Virus record (IMG/VR): IMGVR_UViG_3300031269_000053
Span: 1 to 32,903 of that record
Source: a virus
Length of the DNA: 32,903 nucleotides
Strand: one strand, 5' to 3'
Shown: positions 1-9,308 of the stretch, in pieces
How positions within the stretch are numbered: position 1 is the stretch's first letter
How the letters are laid out: each line of letters begins with the position of its first letter
Notes under the pieces: generated by a model
The model's database searches: none
Told to the model about the DNA's origin: nothing
What the model saw: only the letters and a program-made list of their open reading frames with translations
Program-made: the position numbers and the translations under genes

Positions 1-127
1 CTGAAGGCGCGCCAACCTTAACGGGACGCATTAGAGCAGTTAAACTCGGCGACACACTACGCACAACGGGGGCGGCTACGTCCCCATATGCTGCCATTTT
101 TGAGGGGCGCGCCTCAGCTGAGGAGCG
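1..127. repeat. Terminal direct repeat (circular-assembly overlap), left copy
   Basis: Bases 1-127 are identical to 32777-32903. The repeat lies inside a protein-coding gene that reads continuously when the ends are joined. The simplest reading is a circular contig opened at an arbitrary point; 127 is also a common maximum assembler k-mer size. A genuine short terminal repeat is unlikely, because a physical end inside a tail gene would be odd. Confidence 0.95.
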
Positions 128-482
128 AAAAAACCTCATACCCGCCTACACAGATGACCCCGAGGGTTTTGAGTCTTACATCAGCACGGGTAAACGGATA
201 AGCGAGGCAAACCTCGTACTGGGTATTTATGACTTACGTGACGCCGAGACGGGCGAAGAGGTTACTCTCACGTTTAGCTTCGTCGACGAAGGCGTTAACG
301 AAGACGCTGTCACCCTAACAGACCTTAGACAAATCTACGATCAGAGGGACCTCGAGACCATCGAGAACTCTATTTTTAAACTGAGCAATGGCGCGGCAAA
401 ACCTGGGGTGATAGTCGACTCGGATACGTTTCGCAAATCGGCTCGTGGAGTTGCACCACCTAGCGAAAACTTACGGAATTAA
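1..482 (+). CDS. Tail assembly chaperone (gpG-like), 3' part after the circular junction
   Basis: This continues the gene that starts at 32713; the first full codon here is at 3 and the TAA is at 480-482. The short form ends with the residues SENLRN. Chaperones of this class are made as a short form and a longer frameshifted form that bridge tail-tube protein and tape measure during siphovirus tail assembly. The open +1 frame at 415-621 supports that. The N-terminal part looks like a soluble mixed alpha/beta protein with no membrane segment. Confidence 0.7.
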   Translation, partial: EGAPTLTGRIRAVKLGDTLRTTGAATSPYAAIFEGRASAEERKNLIPAYTDDPEGFESYISTGKRISEANLVLGIYDLRDAETGEEVTLTFSFVDEGVNEDAVTLTDLRQIYDQRDLETIENSIFKLSNGAAKPGVIVDSDTFRKSARGVAPPSENLRN

Positions 483-621
483 CCCGCTAGACATCTGGCG
501 TTTACCCGTTGGCGAGGCTGCGTTATTGTTTGATATCTATAGGCATGGCGTAGACGACGAGATAAGCAGACAAAACGAGCAGGAGTCACGGCGACAAAGC
601 GCCAAATTGCGGCGCGCCTAA
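415..621 (+). CDS. Frameshift extension of the tail chaperone (gpT-like)
   Basis: In the frame one base ahead of the upstream gene, the sequence is open from the TAG at 412-414 to the TAA at 619-621. It encodes a helical, charged tail containing YGINPLDIWRLPVGEAALL, a style common in the C-terminal parts of tail chaperones. There is no good start codon with a ribosome site. The product is probably reached by a +1 (or -2) ribosomal shift somewhere in 415-482, giving a fusion of about 227 residues. TTT-C at 429-432 is the best slip candidate, because tRNA-Phe can re-pair from UUU to UUC. The shift itself is inferred. Confidence 0.6.
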   Translation, partial: STRIRFANRLVELHHLAKTYGINPLDIWRLPVGEAALLFDIYRHGVDDEISRQNEQESRRQSAKLRRA

Positions 622-642
622 GACACAACTAACGACTTGACT

Positions 643-675
643 ACCCCACTAGGCATATAGTCTAGTGGGGTTTTT
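643..675 (+). terminator. Rho-independent terminator between chaperone and tape measure
   Basis: A perfect 10-bp stem, ACCCCACTAG (643-652) with CTAGTGGGGT (662-671), has a 9-base loop and is followed by TTTTT. It sits only a few bases before the tape-measure start and overlaps an alternative GTG start. It probably attenuates transcription so that the giant tape-measure gene is made at lower levels than the tail tube. Confidence 0.8.
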
Positions 676-682
676 AAGTGGT

Positions 683-3600
683 ATGGGTAACCGTGATCTA
701 GAGTTTGTCATTGGCGTTATTGACCAGGCAACGCAGCCGCTAAGAGATATCGAGCAAAACGTCTCAAGTATGGGCGACGGCGTCAAGCGTACTGCCGCGC
801 TAATGGCAACATCGGTTGCCACGGCTGGGGTAGCACTGGCTGGCGTAGCTGCTAAGGCGACAGCCAGTGCGGTTGCCTTCGAGAGTGACATGGGCGAAGT
901 TTTTACTTTGTTGCCCAGCGCCACCGAGCAAGCCATGGGACAAATGACAGACGACGTGCTCGCGTTTTCCGCGGCGGCGGGTGTTGTACCCAGCGATGTC
1001 ATCACACCGCTCTATAACGCCATATCTGCGGGTGTACCACCTGATAACGTATTTACATTTTTAGAGACCGCCAACCAAGCAGCCGTAGGCGGCGTTACCG
1101 ACTTAAATACAGCAGTAGACGGGCTCACATCTGTAGTTAACGCTTACGGCACAGACATCCTCAGCGTACAAGAGGCGAGTGACGCCGTTTTTACGACAAT
1201 TCGAGGCGGCAAAACCACTTTTGACGAGCTATCTGCAAGCCTGTTCAACGTTATCCCCGCCGCGGCGAGCCTAGGTATTGGCATAGACGAAGTGGGCGCC
1301 GCGCTGGCGGCGATGACCGCACAAGGCACGCCCACAAGCGTCGCCACAACTCAGTTACGGCAGTTATTTGTCAAGCTTGCCGACTCTGGCAGCGAGGTGG
1401 GTAAGCAATTCGGGGCAGTGTCTGGGCAGGCGTTTCCGGACTTTGTCGCCGCAGGCGGTACAGTACAAGGCGCTCTGGAACTACTAGAAGATGACGCAGA
1501 CGCTAATGGCGTGGCGTTTAGATCGCTTTTCTCTGACGTCGAGAGTATGAACGCGGCGCTATTGCTGACCGGCACCGGTAGCGAGATATTTGCTGCCCAG
1601 CTAGAAGAGCAAGCGAACGCAGCCGGGGCAACGGCGGCAGCCTACGAGACAATGCAACAGACTGTAGGTCGTGCGCTCGAGACACTACGCGCCAATGTTG
1701 ACGTGGTGTTAATCCAGCTTGGGCAACAGTTTTTACCCGTCTTGGCTGACTTTTCCGACTGGGTTGTGGGCAATCTGCCTACAATCCAAAAGACAATACA
1801 ACAAGCGTTTGACGCCATCGGCACAGCCATCAGCGCAGGGCGTCAAGCATGGCAAGATCTGCAGACGGGATTCGAGGGTGGTAACGCCGCCAACCTCGTG
1901 CAAGCGTTTGGCGTTGGTATCGCTAAGACGCTCGACGCTACTCGTGCGGTCATCGAGGCATTTGGGGACACGTGGCAATCGCTCAGCGACTTACCCGCCA
2001 TCAAGGCAAGCGCGGCGCTTGCCGTCGAGATAGGCGGCGTGGCTTGGGAACTTGTGCAAGAGGTATGGGCGTGGCTCGACAGCCAACCCGTGCAAAGTGC
2101 CATACAGGGCGCCGTTAAATTCGGGGCTGACATAGCTGAGGGCGCGTTTAGGTTGGCACAAGATGCTTGGGCGTGGCTCGACAGCATCGCAGGGGAAACG
2201 ATAGCCGAGGCTCGAGCTGTCTTTGCCGCTGACATCCCAGACATGGACAAACTGGCAACCGTTGGCGGCGAAATGGTTGCGAGTATCCTCGACGGCATAG
2301 CCAACAAACTGCCCAGCCTGCTAGCCAGCGGTACACAGATGATCGCTCAGGTTTTGGAGGGGCTCGCCACTAAACTGCCCACAATGATAGACGCCGCCAC
2401 CGCCACCGTTGCTAACTTTATCGACGGTTTGGGGCAAGGTGCGCAGTCGAGTGGGATAATCGACGCGGCGCGTAACCTTGTGTCGGTTGTTTTGACAAGC
2501 ATTTTGCAGGCGTCGCCAAAAATGCTTACGGCAGGCGTTAATCTCGTGGCTGCTCTGGCGACGTCGCTCATTAACGGCGTGGCGTCAGTAGCCAAAGCAG
2601 CCGCCACCGTAGCGGGTGCGGCTACCGCTGAGTTTTTGGGGTTACCCGGCTGGGTTACTGAGGCGTGGACTAACGCCATGACCGACCTGGAAACCGTCGT
2701 TACAACCTCGTCGGCGACGGTTATCGGTATAGGTAAGGACTTTGTTAACTGGATATTAGAGGGACTGGCTACCCTTGGGCAGGCGATGGCAGACAGCGGC
2801 GTCGAGGCTATCAACAAATTTATTGACGACACACTGGGACAGATACAAGCTCGAGCCGCCCAAGTTACTAACGCCATTACTGACTTGTTTGGCGGTGGTG
2901 AAGCTGAGATTGCCCAACGCGGGTCTAGCGTCACGGAGGAATACAACAGGGCGCTCGAGCAGGGCTTAAGCGGCGGCGAGGCTAGGACCGCCGCCGCCCT
3001 CAGGCTGATGTTACAAGGCGCGTTTGTTGAGGGTGAACAGGTTGCGGCGTTTATCGGGAATAATATCGGCGTTGAGACCGTCGCTGGCATGGAAATGGGC
3101 ATGTTAGGGCAGTTACAAGGCGCTATTGACGCGGGGTTAGTCGTCGCTGACGGCGTCGAAGACGCTGTTAAGAGTCGTCTAGGCATTCAGTCGCCCTCGC
3201 GTGTGTTCGCCGAAATTGGCGAACACACCATGGCGGGTTTTATAAACAGCGTCAGGGACAAGGCTGCTGACGCTGGCACGGCAGCACGTGAGGCTGCTGA
3301 CGCTGCCGCAAACGCATTTCGGGACACCCTCACAGCGATGTCCCTAGAGCTCGACTTACGACTCGTAGAGCCCGAGCAGCTTAATGCCGACCTCACTGTT
3401 ATATCTGAGAGGCTACGCGAGCAGATTGTAGCCATGCAAGCGGCTGGGGAGTCGGGCTCAACGGCTTATATCGAGGTTGGTAGGCAACTGCAAGCCGTCG
3501 AGAGCCAGTTGGGCAACGTAAACCGGGCTATACAGCATAATGCAGACACTGAGGCTGCCGCGCTCGAGCGTCAACGTGAGCAGCGTCAACGGTGGGCAGA

Positions 3601-6600
3601 CTGGGCAACACAGTTACATGACGAGATGGCGGCGACTGAACAGGCGCGTTATGAGTCAGCCGTGCGCATGGGGCAAGTTAGTCTCGACGAGCAACTCAGA
3701 TATATACAAACACGCCTCGACGACGAGCGTGTGTCAGCGCGAGCCCGTATCACCTTAGAAGAAGACGTGTTTAACCTACAAAGCCAGATAGCCGACAGAC
3801 TACAAGAGCAACAAAGGGTAGTGCATGACGAGCGGCTCAACCAATGGCGCGAACGTTTGCAAGTTGAAGCACAAGCGGCTGGGGAGTCACAACGCTACCA
3901 AGAGGCGCTGTATGATTTTGGGCTCGAGCAAGGTGATATCTCACTCGCTCAGCACTTGGATGCTCTACGCGAGCGATTAGCAGCCACCGAGGCTGGCACG
4001 CTTGACGAGATTGCATTGTTGCGACAGGTAGCCGACACGGAGACGGAAATAAACAGCGAGCGCCTCGCAACACAAGAGGCAACACAAGAACGCTTACAGG
4101 CTATGCACGCCGAGGGCGAGAATGCATGGCGCGAGCGTCTGCAAGCCGAGACGGCAGCACGTGAGCAGGCAGCCGCCCAAGCCCAGGCAATAGCCCGGGC
4201 GCAGTATGATTTTGACAGGCACACGGGCGCAGTATCCTTACAGCAGCATCTCGACAACTTAGCGCAGCGCTTACAAGGTGAGCAGCTAAGCGGCGAACAG
4301 ATCATTGCCATACAACGCGAGATATATGACGGCGAGCAACAGTTAGCACAAGAGGCGTTAGCGCGGCAGCAAGCTATACACGCCGAGCGCGCTAACGCAT
4401 GGGCTGGGCAGTTACAAGCCGAGACGGCAGCACGTGAGCAGGCAGCCGAGCAGGCAGCCGAGATAGCCGCAAATCAGTACGCTTTTGAGCTCGAGCAAGG
4501 TGATATATCCCTGCAAAGCCACCTTGACAACCTCAACGCTCAACTTGCTGGCACTGAGCAATACAGTAGCCAGTGGGTGTCGATTATGGGCGATATCGCC
4601 TCGACTCAAGAGCAGATGGCAGCCGACGAAGAGGCGCGTATAGACGCCATACGCGACGCCAATATGGACATGCTAGGTACGATAGCCGACGGCGTTGGCA
4701 GCCTCGCACCTGTGTTTGAGGATATGGGCGGGTTTGCTTCAACTGCGTTTGATGTGGTCTCGGGTGGCGTTGACAACATGCTAACAGCGCTCAAAACCAG
4801 CGAGACTGGCACGCTATCACTCGCCGACGGTTTTGGCGCGATGGCTGGCGCGGCTGCGTCAAGTAGTGACATCGCCATATCTGCTCTTGGCGGGTTGGCA
4901 CAAGCTGCGATGTCGTTTGCCACGGGCGACATTGTGGGCGGCGTGACGGGCGTCGTTACTACTGCTATAAGTGCTATTAGCGGACTGTTTTCGCGTGCTA
5001 GACGGCGCGCCGAGAAATACCGCAAAGCTGTCGAGACGTCAACTCAAGCGCTCACAGAAGCAACAGAACAACAATGGGAAAATCAACGCAGTAACCAAGA
5101 GCGGATACTAGAGCTACAGTACAGCAGCGGACTTGTGAGCACTGCCGAGTATAACGCCGCGCGCCTTGACCTCAACGAGGCTGCTCGTGAACAAGAGTAT
5201 CGCAGCCGCCGACGCGAGTTAGGACAACAATTTGAGGCAAACGCTGCCGAGGCTGCTGACGAGCAGTTCGCGCAGTCGTTGCGTTTACAGTACCGATATG
5301 ACGCCTTCAACCTTAGTCAGGCTATGCAACTCGACGAGATAACCGCAACCAGTGATCACCTCGCCACTTTGCAGGGCATGGAGACGGACGCGGGTGCGGC
5401 AAAAATCGCCACATATGAGGCTATGGGCGCTCGCGTGCTTGAGCTATCACGGCAAGCATTTGACGCTCGCCACGCTGGCGAATTTGAGTTAGCGCGGCAG
5501 TTAGAAACCGAGCGCGACGAAGTTAGTGCGCAGCTTGACGCGTTCGCGCTCGATTTGTCGGCGGGTTTTACTGGGCTTGTCACCACAATTACCGTCAGTC
5601 AAGAACAAATCGACGGCGCTACCCAACGCCTTACTAATGACTTTGTTGACTCGCTCAGCAAATTAAGCGGCACAGACGCAACCTTTGCTGAGACTGCCGA
5701 GTTTTTAGACTCACGTTTTGAGTCTTACATCACCACAACCATATACAACATGGCTGTCGAGGCTGCCCTGGCTAATAGCGTCGTAGCGCAAAACATGGCA
5801 CAACTTAGCGTGCTCATAGATGAGGCTGTTAGAACTGGTGACTGGGCAGCAGTTACGGCAGGCGTGGCAGATGTTGGCGCACAGCTACAAGACACGCTTG
5901 GGCAGTTATCCATCACAGTAGGTGGCGCGCTTGAGGCGGTTTTTGACGAAACTATCGCCACAAGCGCTGAGGGGGCTGAGGCTACGACAGACGCCCTTGG
6001 TCAGTCGGGCGAGACAATGGCAGGGGCTGCTACTGACGCATTTAGTAGCGCAGGGGACGCGATAACGGCGGGTGCGCATGGGGCTAACGATCAACTTAAT
6101 AGCAGCACAAGCGAGCTCGAGCTAGCCATTAACGCCAGCGCCGCCCTAATCGAGTCGCAAATGCAGCTCGCCGAGGGGACGATGGGGGCAAGTGCTGACG
6201 CCACATATACCGCGCTAATGGCGGAGATTGACGCAGGTACACTCACCACAGCCGACGCCCTCAACATGTCAAGCGCCGAGCTACAAGCGCGCATAGCCGA
6301 GCAAGAGCAAAACATAGCCGACGAGTTTGCGGCATCTGAGGCTCACATGTCGGGCGCAGCTGAGGGCGCATTTGCCACAACAGAGGGCGCGGTGGTTACC
6401 GGCGCCGCAAACATCACGGCAGCGTTAGACGTTAGCCAAAGCGAGATTGCGGCGGGTGTCGAGGCGTCCATATCTGCCACTAACGCGGCATGGGAGGCAA
6501 GCGGTGGGCAGCTTGACGCCACAATTAACAGCACGCTAACGACGGCGCAAACAAGCCTACAAACACAGGGGCAGGCGCTCGTAGGTGAGGCGAACGCCCT

Positions 6601-7183
6601 CAGCAGTAGCCTATCGGCGGCTGCCAACACGCTAGGTGCTGCCGTCGCTGGTTTGGGCGGCGCTATCACTAATGCTAACGCCACACAAGAGGCTGCCGAG
6701 GCTGCGGCGGCGGCAGCCTCGGCAGCCGTTGACGCCATAGAAGAAGAGCTCGACATAAACAGCCCCTCGCGTGTGTTTGCCGATATTGGCGAGATGACGA
6801 TGCTAGGTTTTGGCGAGGGGATTGTAGAGGCTGCCAACGTGCCAGTTAGTGCCATGCAAAGCATCACGAGCGCACTATCAGACGCAGCTAACGTCAATTT
6901 GTCACGCGACTTAGACATGGGCATAAGGGCGCAGGCGTCCATATCTGCCACCATGCCAAGTGCGCAAATGAACCTACTAGAAGCTGAGCAGGCAAGCCGC
7001 GAAGACTGGCTTAACCGGCAAGCCGACATAGCCCAGCGCATGGCGGCGGCTGCCGAGAAATTTGACACGGCAAGTAACACCCTTAGCTCTGGCACTGTGA
7101 GGGCGGCTGTGTCTAATGAGCGCGCCGCTAACGAGTTCGCAGGGGCAGCCCGGCAATTTGACTGGAGTCGGATACGGAAATGA
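683..7183 (+). CDS. Tail tape measure protein
   Basis: This 2,166-residue protein sets tail length and is ejected through the tail. The N-terminal ~350 residues resemble the TP901-type tape-measure core, rich in Ala/Gly helices (for example FESDMGEVFTLLPSATEQ). Hydrophobic helices follow in the middle. Residues ~950-1330 are coiled coil with about four diverged ~90-residue repeats, and the C-terminus is low-complexity Ala-rich. The motif SPSRVF occurs twice, at ~837 and ~2028. I chose the ATG at 683 because the in-frame GTG at 665 lies inside the terminator stem; the ribosome site is weak either way. At about 1.5 angstroms per residue the tail would be roughly 325 nm. The gene fills about 20% of the genome and overlaps the next gene by ATGA. 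Confidence 0.92.
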   Translation: MGNRDLEFVIGVIDQATQPLRDIEQNVSSMGDGVKRTAALMATSVATAGVALAGVAAKATASAVAFESDMGEVFTLLPSATEQAMGQMTDDVLAFSAAAGVVPSDVITPLYNAISAGVPPDNVFTFLETANQAAVGGVTDLNTAVDGLTSVVNAYGTDILSVQEASDAVFTTIRGGKTTFDELSASLFNVIPAAASLGIGIDEVGAALAAMTAQGTPTSVATTQLRQLFVKLADSGSEVGKQFGAVSGQAFPDFVAAGGTVQGALELLEDDADANGVAFRSLFSDVESMNAALLLTGTGSEIFAAQLEEQANAAGATAAAYETMQQTVGRALETLRANVDVVLIQLGQQFLPVLADFSDWVVGNLPTIQKTIQQAFDAIGTAISAGRQAWQDLQTGFEGGNAANLVQAFGVGIAKTLDATRAVIEAFGDTWQSLSDLPAIKASAALAVEIGGVAWELVQEVWAWLDSQPVQSAIQGAVKFGADIAEGAFRLAQDAWAWLDSIAGETIAEARAVFAADIPDMDKLATVGGEMVASILDGIANKLPSLLASGTQMIAQVLEGLATKLPTMIDAATATVANFIDGLGQGAQSSGIIDAARNLVSVVLTSILQASPKMLTAGVNLVAALATSLINGVASVAKAAATVAGAATAEFLGLPGWVTEAWTNAMTDLETVVTTSSATVIGIGKDFVNWILEGLATLGQAMADSGVEAINKFIDDTLGQIQARAAQVTNAITDLFGGGEAEIAQRGSSVTEEYNRALEQGLSGGEARTAAALRLMLQGAFVEGEQVAAFIGNNIGVETVAGMEMGMLGQLQGAIDAGLVVADGVEDAVKSRLGIQSPSRVFAEIGEHTMAGFINSVRDKAADAGTAAREAADAAANAFRDTLTAMSLELDLRLVEPEQLNADLTVISERLREQIVAMQAAGESGSTAYIEVGRQLQAVESQLGNVNRAIQHNADTEAAALERQREQRQRWADWATQLHDEMAATEQARYESAVRMGQVSLDEQLRYIQTRLDDERVSARARITLEEDVFNLQSQIADRLQEQQRVVHDERLNQWRERLQVEAQAAGESQRYQEALYDFGLEQGDISLAQHLDALRERLAATEAGTLDEIALLRQVADTETEINSERLATQEATQERLQAMHAEGENAWRERLQAETAAREQAAAQAQAIARAQYDFDRHTGAVSLQQHLDNLAQRLQGEQLSGEQIIAIQREIYDGEQQLAQEALARQQAIHAERANAWAGQLQAETAAREQAAEQAAEIAANQYAFELEQGDISLQSHLDNLNAQLAGTEQYSSQWVSIMGDIASTQEQMAADEEARIDAIRDANMDMLGTIADGVGSLAPVFEDMGGFASTAFDVVSGGVDNMLTALKTSETGTLSLADGFGAMAGAAASSSDIAISALGGLAQAAMSFATGDIVGGVTGVVTTAISAISGLFSRARRRAEKYRKAVETSTQALTEATEQQWENQRSNQERILELQYSSGLVSTAEYNAARLDLNEAAREQEYRSRRRELGQQFEANAAEAADEQFAQSLRLQYRYDAFNLSQAMQLDEITATSDHLATLQGMETDAGAAKIATYEAMGARVLELSRQAFDARHAGEFELARQLETERDEVSAQLDAFALDLSAGFTGLVTTITVSQEQIDGATQRLTNDFVDSLSKLSGTDATFAETAEFLDSRFESYITTTIYNMAVEAALANSVVAQNMAQLSVLIDEAVRTGDWAAVTAGVADVGAQLQDTLGQLSITVGGALEAVFDETIATSAEGAEATTDALGQSGETMAGAATDAFSSAGDAITAGAHGANDQLNSSTSELELAINASAALIESQMQLAEGTMGASADATYTALMAEIDAGTLTTADALNMSSAELQARIAEQEQNIADEFAASEAHMSGAAEGAFATTEGAVVTGAANITAALDVSQSEIAAGVEASISATNAAWEASGGQLDATINSTLTTAQTSLQTQGQALVGEANALSSSLSAAANTLGAAVAGLGGAITNANATQEAAEAAAAAASAAVDAIEEELDINSPSRVFADIGEMTMLGFGEGIVEAANVPVSAMQSITSALSDAANVNLSRDLDMGIRAQASISATMPSAQMNLLEAEQASREDWLNRQADIAQRMAAAAEKFDTASNTLSSGTVRAAVSNERAANEFAGAARQFDWSRIRK
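3590..4670 (+). repeat. Internal ~90-residue coiled-coil repeats in the tape measure
   Basis: Repeated protein blocks follow a pattern of W-x-x-x-L-Q-x-E, then QYDFELEQGDISLxxHLDNL-like, then a Glu/Gln/Arg-rich helix. Copies begin near 3595, 3845, 4125 and 4400. DNA identity is high between the copies at about 4140 and 4415 (AGCCGAGACGGCAGCACGTG in both), so the last duplication is fairly recent. Gain or loss of units would change tail length. Confidence 0.7.
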
Positions 7184-8838
7184 TCAGTTATATAGCCAGT
7201 GCTACCGTAAGCGACACCGCACCCCATTTTCTGCTTGGCAGCGTTGAGCTACCGGTGCCGGTGGGTAGCCTTATCGGTGACGTGCTTGTCGCGTGCGTTG
7301 TTATCCCCTCAGCTGAGTTTGCGAGTAGTGGTAGTAGTGGGCGTTTTTACCGTTTGCAGGCTGACGGGTGGCAAGTGCTCGAGCTCGTAGAGTTTAGACA
7401 AGGCGACGATAAAGCCGTTTTGCTGAGCTGTTACCGCGTACTCAATAGCGTGCCAACGTCGTTTACGATCACAGTCACACGTGAGGTTATCGGCGTGGCT
7501 GACGCTATTGACAACATCTCCGTGTTTGCTGCCGCGTCTTGCTACAGGGGGGTGGACAACGGTAACCCCATACAGGCTCACGATGCCGCCAAAAGTGATG
7601 ACGGTATCGCGCTTGTAGTAATCCGCCCAACGGCTACAATCATTAGCGCGACATATGGCGTTAACGTTACGGACGCCCTCACAGAGCGGGTTACGGTTGG
7701 CGATTTGCGAGTTGCTGAGGATAGCGTAGCCGTACAGGGACGCACAGCTCCCTACACACTTACGAGTGATAGTGACGACTTGGGACGGGTGGTGCTTGCC
7801 CTAAATCCGTTTTTAGCTGCGCCCGGCATTGACCCACCCCCAACGGCTGGCACGGGCGTGGGGAAACTTATTACAGACATTAATAATCCCCTCGTAGCAC
7901 AAGCCTATCGCGTGACAGGCTCAACGCTCAGCGAGGTAGCCACGCCGCGGCTGCTAGCTGTTGACGCTGCGTTCGACGCGGTGGGCGGGTGTGTGGGTGG
8001 GCTTGCAACGTTCGCACGCGACCCGCTATGGCAGCCATACACGCGGCTGTTACGAGTGAGCTACACCACAACAGCTAGCAGCCCCGTGCTGTGGTTTTCG
8101 GGCGTTTGTACGACTATTACCGACGTAGACGGGCTGTATGACGTTGAGCTGCTGCCGTTATCCGATTTGTGGCTAGACGACGCTGTGGCGTTGGCGGACT
8201 ACCCCAGCCATGCAACTATCTCAGAGACGCTAAACCTTAATAGTGGGCTCGTAGTCGACAGGCTCGCAGGCACTGTAGACGAGTGGCAGACGTGGCGGAC
8301 GTATCTTAAAAAACGTTTCGAAGGCGTAAGCGAGGTGACATATGGGGTAGGTGCTGATGGGCGATACATACAGGGGCGCCCACAAGACGCCGTGCCGTTA
8401 GTGCTAGACGCTCGACGTTACCCAGATAGCCAACCCAAAGGCATAAATCTCACACCCTACGTCTCGGCATGGTTTGGCACGCCAACCGATACAACCGACC
8501 CCGTAACGAGCAGTGCCGAGCGTGATGACCTGCCAGCGCTAGCACCGCGCCGGGTTGAGTCTGCCGGCGAAGGGGGTAGTGGCTACATAGCCCCCGACGG
8601 GTTTGGGTTGCCCTTTTCCGAACCAAGCTCATACGTCATCAACATCCCGGACGCGCTCATTATCCCCCCCTTGCAAGTTGCGAACCTACCCAACGGCGAG
8701 ACCCAGTATGTAGCAGGCAGCCGTGTCAAAATAGAGGTGGATAGTGGGGGTGGCGCGAGCCTTATGAGTAGCATCCGGACGCGTACAATACCCTATGCAG
8801 GGACGCGACAGCGTGACAGATTAGGGAGGTTTGTGTAA
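7180..8838 (+). CDS. Tail-tip / baseplate-hub-like protein
   Basis: This 552-residue protein lies directly downstream of the tape measure, where siphoviruses encode distal-tail and hub proteins. Residues ~1-215 form a beta-rich domain containing GDVLVACVVI and SCYRGVDNGNPI, the layout of a beta-sandwich seen in various phage and surface proteins. A Pro-rich linker (PPPTAGTGVG) near 225 leads to a second beta-rich half with LLRVSYTT, WFSGVCTTITDVDGLYDVEL and a beta tail. No catalytic motif was seen. It starts within the ATGA overlap. Hub function is inferred from position and architecture only. Confidence 0.55.
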   Translation: MISYIASATVSDTAPHFLLGSVELPVPVGSLIGDVLVACVVIPSAEFASSGSSGRFYRLQADGWQVLELVEFRQGDDKAVLLSCYRVLNSVPTSFTITVTREVIGVADAIDNISVFAAASCYRGVDNGNPIQAHDAAKSDDGIALVVIRPTATIISATYGVNVTDALTERVTVGDLRVAEDSVAVQGRTAPYTLTSDSDDLGRVVLALNPFLAAPGIDPPPTAGTGVGKLITDINNPLVAQAYRVTGSTLSEVATPRLLAVDAAFDAVGGCVGGLATFARDPLWQPYTRLLRVSYTTTASSPVLWFSGVCTTITDVDGLYDVELLPLSDLWLDDAVALADYPSHATISETLNLNSGLVVDRLAGTVDEWQTWRTYLKKRFEGVSEVTYGVGADGRYIQGRPQDAVPLVLDARRYPDSQPKGINLTPYVSAWFGTPTDTTDPVTSSAERDDLPALAPRRVESAGEGGSGYIAPDGFGLPFSEPSSYVINIPDALIIPPLQVANLPNGETQYVAGSRVKIEVDSGGGASLMSSIRTRTIPYAGTRQRDRLGRFV

Positions 8839-9308
8839 TGGCTGGGTATTTCGTGCTTATTGACGGGTATGGTCAAATTTTTGACCTTGGGTTGCTCTAC
8901 CCTACACAAATGGTACCGGGGGGAGAGGCAAGCTCGAGCGGTTTTCGCCCCTATGGCTCACGAGACTGGACATGGGCAGGTGACAAGCTGCCCAGCCCCG
9001 AGCCCTGGATATGGCAAGGGCGCATACAGTGCGATACCTTTGGTGCATTGCAATCATTTTTGTCGAGCCTGGAGAGTGCCGTATCCAACGCTATTAACGT
9101 GAGACGCGAGTCGGATAACGCCATGCTGTCCCTAGTGGGTGGCAGCCGTCCGCTCCCCACCCTTATAAGTAGCAATCAAGCTGACGTCACGCTCGCCTTA
9201 TATCCCACGACTGACGCTTGGGCGGTGCCAAACCTGCGTGACTGGGGTGAGGGTGACTGGGGTGAGGGCGAGTGGGGTGACGGTAGTGGACTCGAAAGGA
9301 GTTACTAA
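8838..9308 (+). CDS. Tail-tip protein, small (unknown family)
   Basis: This 156-residue soluble protein overlaps the preceding stop (TAATG) and has a GGGAGG ribosome site. It is beta-rich with many Trp and Gly, and ends in repeated DWGEG/EWGDG units. The position between the hub-like protein and the fibre suggests a distal tail or baseplate component. No family was recognised with confidence. Confidence 0.5.
   Translation: MAGYFVLIDGYGQIFDLGLLYPTQMVPGGEASSSGFRPYGSRDWTWAGDKLPSPEPWIWQGRIQCDTFGALQSFLSSLESAVSNAINVRRESDNAMLSLVGGSRPLPTLISSNQADVTLALYPTTDAWAVPNLRDWGEGDWGEGEWGDGSGLERSY

Noticed and set aside
665-682. GTG start of the tape measure at 665
   Set aside because: It lies in the 3' arm of the terminator stem; ATG 683 is the first sensible start outside it.
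2347-3186. 279-codon ORF on the - strand inside the tape measure
   Set aside because: It mirrors the Ala/Ser-rich tape-measure frame. Composition is shadow-like (Ser, Ala, Pro, Thr) and no ribosome site or gene neighbours exist on the - strand.
6343-7227. 294-codon ORF on the - strand
   Set aside because: This is a shadow of the low-complexity Ala-rich end of the tape measure.
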